Below are positions 4,017-5,029 of a stretch of 5,029 bases of DNA, one piece after another; within the stretch, counting starts at the first letter, position 1, and every line of letters begins with the position of its first letter. Origin of the DNA: Pseudomonadota bacterium (GTDB taxonomy: Bacteria > Chloroflexota > Ktedonobacteria > Ktedonobacterales > JACDGC01); NCBI GenBank assembly GCA_021323815.1, contig JAJPKG010000235.1, forward strand, positions 1-5,029, in the 5' to 3' direction. The position numbers were made by a program, and so were the translations under genes. The notes beneath the pieces were generated by a model, which was not told the DNA's origin, did not search any database, and saw only the letters and a list, made by a program, of their open reading frames with translations.

Positions 4017-5029
4017 ATGACGCCTTCACACGCACAAGCTTCCGATGTCGCTGTTCCCCCATCCACTCCCGCCAGCCGACCCAAACCGCGCGCCAGATGG
4101 CGCGGTCGCCTGGGCGTGTTTCTGGGCATCATCGTCGTCCTGGCGGCGGATCTCGTCGCGGGCGGCGCGCTGCTCATCGGCTCGGCGCTGCCCCAAACCA
4201 GCGGCACCATCCATCTCGCCGGACCGCATGGACCCATCACCGTCACGCGCGACCGGTACGGCGTGCCACACATCATGGCGGGCGATGCCCACGACGCTTT
4301 CTTCGCGCAGGGCTACGTCACCGCGCAAGATCGCCTGTGGCAGATGGAGTTTAACCGCCGTGTCGCCGCCGGTCGCCTCGCCGAGATCCTGGGGCCATCC
4401 GTCTTGCCGGCGGATCGCTTCCTGCGCACGCTCGGTCTCAACCGCACTGCCCAGGCTGACGTAAATCGCCTCACTCCCACCCTGCATGCCGAACTGGATG
4501 CCTATACCGATGGCGTCAACGCCTTCCTGAATGCCCACCAGCAAAGCCTGCCCCTCGAATTTCGCCTGTTGGGCTTCACCCCCGAACCCTGGCACGACAC
4601 CGACTCCATCGCGTATGGCAAAGTCGTGGCGCTGGATCTTGATGACGCCTGGAACATCAAGCTGGCGCGGTTCAGCGTGCTCGCCCAGGCCGGCCCGGCA
4701 GCCACTGCCGCGCTCTTCCCCGCTTACCCCGCCGACAACCCTACCTTGACGGATGCCACCGGTGGCGCGCAGGTGCCGTTGGGCAGCGAGGCCCCGCCGC
4801 CAGCCGGTGTCACCACGACGGCAGCCGCGTTGAGCGCGCTCAGCCCCATGCAACGTGCCGCGCTGGGCCACACGCCTCATGCGGCATCGCAAACCCTCGC
4901 CTGGCTGCGAGCGCTGGGCGGCTTCGGCGGATTTGGCGGCGTGCAGGGCAGCAATGATTGGGTTGTCGCCGGCAGCCACACCACCACCGGCATGCCCCTG
5001 CTGGCCAACGATCCGCATCTGGGCATCAA
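4017..5029 (+). CDS. Penicillin acylase-family Ntn hydrolase (3' truncated)
   Basis: The frame runs open from ATG 4017 to the window edge: 337 residues with no stop. The family makes a single precursor that cuts itself into alpha and beta subunits; the new N-terminal Ser of the beta subunit then hydrolyses amides such as beta-lactam side chains or acyl-homoserine lactones. A basic, Pro-rich N-terminus (RPKPRARWRGR, 21-31) precedes a hydrophobic segment, about 32-57 (LGVFLGIIVVLAADLVAGG), acting as signal peptide or membrane anchor for export. Alpha-chain family motifs follow: PQTSGTIHL (59-67), VTRDRYGVPHI (76-86), FFAQGYVTAQDRLWQMEFNRR (95-115) and GRLAEILG (119-126). A Gly-rich run (301-308) leads to QGSNDWVVAGS, where Ser312 (codon 4950-4952) is the expected nucleophile and Gly311 the cleavage site; LLANDPHLGI follows as usual. 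Full-length members are about 700-850 residues. The start has only a weak AGGCAGG site. Substrate unknown. Confidence 0.93.
   Translation, partial: MTPSHAQASDVAVPPSTPASRPKPRARWRGRLGVFLGIIVVLAADLVAGGALLIGSALPQTSGTIHLAGPHGPITVTRDRYGVPHIMAGDAHDAFFAQGYVTAQDRLWQMEFNRRVAAGRLAEILGPSVLPADRFLRTLGLNRTAQADVNRLTPTLHAELDAYTDGVNAFLNAHQQSLPLEFRLLGFTPEPWHDTDSIAYGKVVALDLDDAWNIKLARFSVLAQAGPAATAALFPAYPADNPTLTDATGGAQVPLGSEAPPPAGVTTTAAALSALSPMQRAALGHTPHAASQTLAWLRALGGFGGFGGVQGSNDWVVAGSHTTTGMPLLANDPHLGI

Noticed and set aside
3772..4020. A small coding gene in the 3718-4016 gap
   Set aside because: Arg/Ser-rich, no ribosome site and no recognisable family; it overlaps promoter-like sequence and the acylase start.
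4045..4464. A 139-residue + strand frame within the acylase region
   Set aside because: Ser/Arg/Pro-rich and out of frame with the acylase coding sequence, which starts at 4017 and runs through the window edge.
4026..5018. A 330-residue open frame on the - strand opposite the acylase gene
   Set aside because: It has the composition of an antisense shadow (Gly/Arg/Gln-rich), while the plus-strand frame encodes a clear penicillin acylase with its nucleophile motif.
1..5029. CRISPR array, tRNA or rRNA gene, insertion sequence, prophage or defence system
   Set aside because: I looked for regular spaced repeats, cloverleaf arms, terminal inverted repeats with transposase motifs and defence-type domains, and found none. 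The ThiF-family protein has a biosynthetic E1 layout and no E2/JAB partner genes beside it, so a CBASS-type or other ubiquitin-like antiphage system is not supported.

Overview
The window is a GC-rich stretch of bacterial chromosome carrying five protein genes (two cut by the window edges) and one clearly broken gene. The genes look like an ordinary metabolic and accessory mix. There is no rRNA, tRNA, CRISPR array, insertion sequence or phage gene that I can see. Shine-Dalgarno sequences are strong and purine-rich. The ThiF-like protein carries the C-terminal extension seen in Bacillus-type ThiF proteins. Together with the soluble class I P450, a small DUF5654-like membrane protein and a membrane-anchored penicillin acylase, this would fit a Chloroflexota-type or other non-proteobacterial soil or environmental lineage. 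That placement is an inference from gene flavour, not a proof.

Layout: (1) 1-615, + strand: the 3' part of an HlyD/MacA-like efflux adaptor. It meets tail-to-tail, with a 4-base overlap, (2) 612-1823, - strand: a complete cytochrome P450. (3) 1824-1934: a compact divergent promoter region with a -10 box facing each way and overlapping palindromes between them. (4) 1935-3008, + strand: a complete ThiF/MoeB-family adenylyltransferase. (5) 3009-3108: a leader with two small hairpins. (6) 3109-3287, + strand: an arylamine N-acetyltransferase gene reduced to its first ~20 and last ~40 codons by an internal, frame-breaking deletion. (7) 3307-3717, - strand: a two-helix membrane protein resembling DUF5654. 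(8) 3718-4016: a 299-base divergent intergenic region with a good minus-strand promoter and repeated CTGATCGT-type motifs. (9) 4017 to the window end, + strand: the N-terminal third to half of a penicillin acylase-family Ntn hydrolase, including its catalytic serine. It has no stop codon inside the window.

The genes do not form a single pathway. ThiF and the nat remnant lie in the same direction, 100 bases apart, and may once have been cotranscribed. The P450 and ThiF share a divergent control region, as do the DUF5654-like gene and the acylase. The two points most worth following up are the internally deleted nat gene and the motif TGATCGT, which recurs in three of the four promoter regions of the window.
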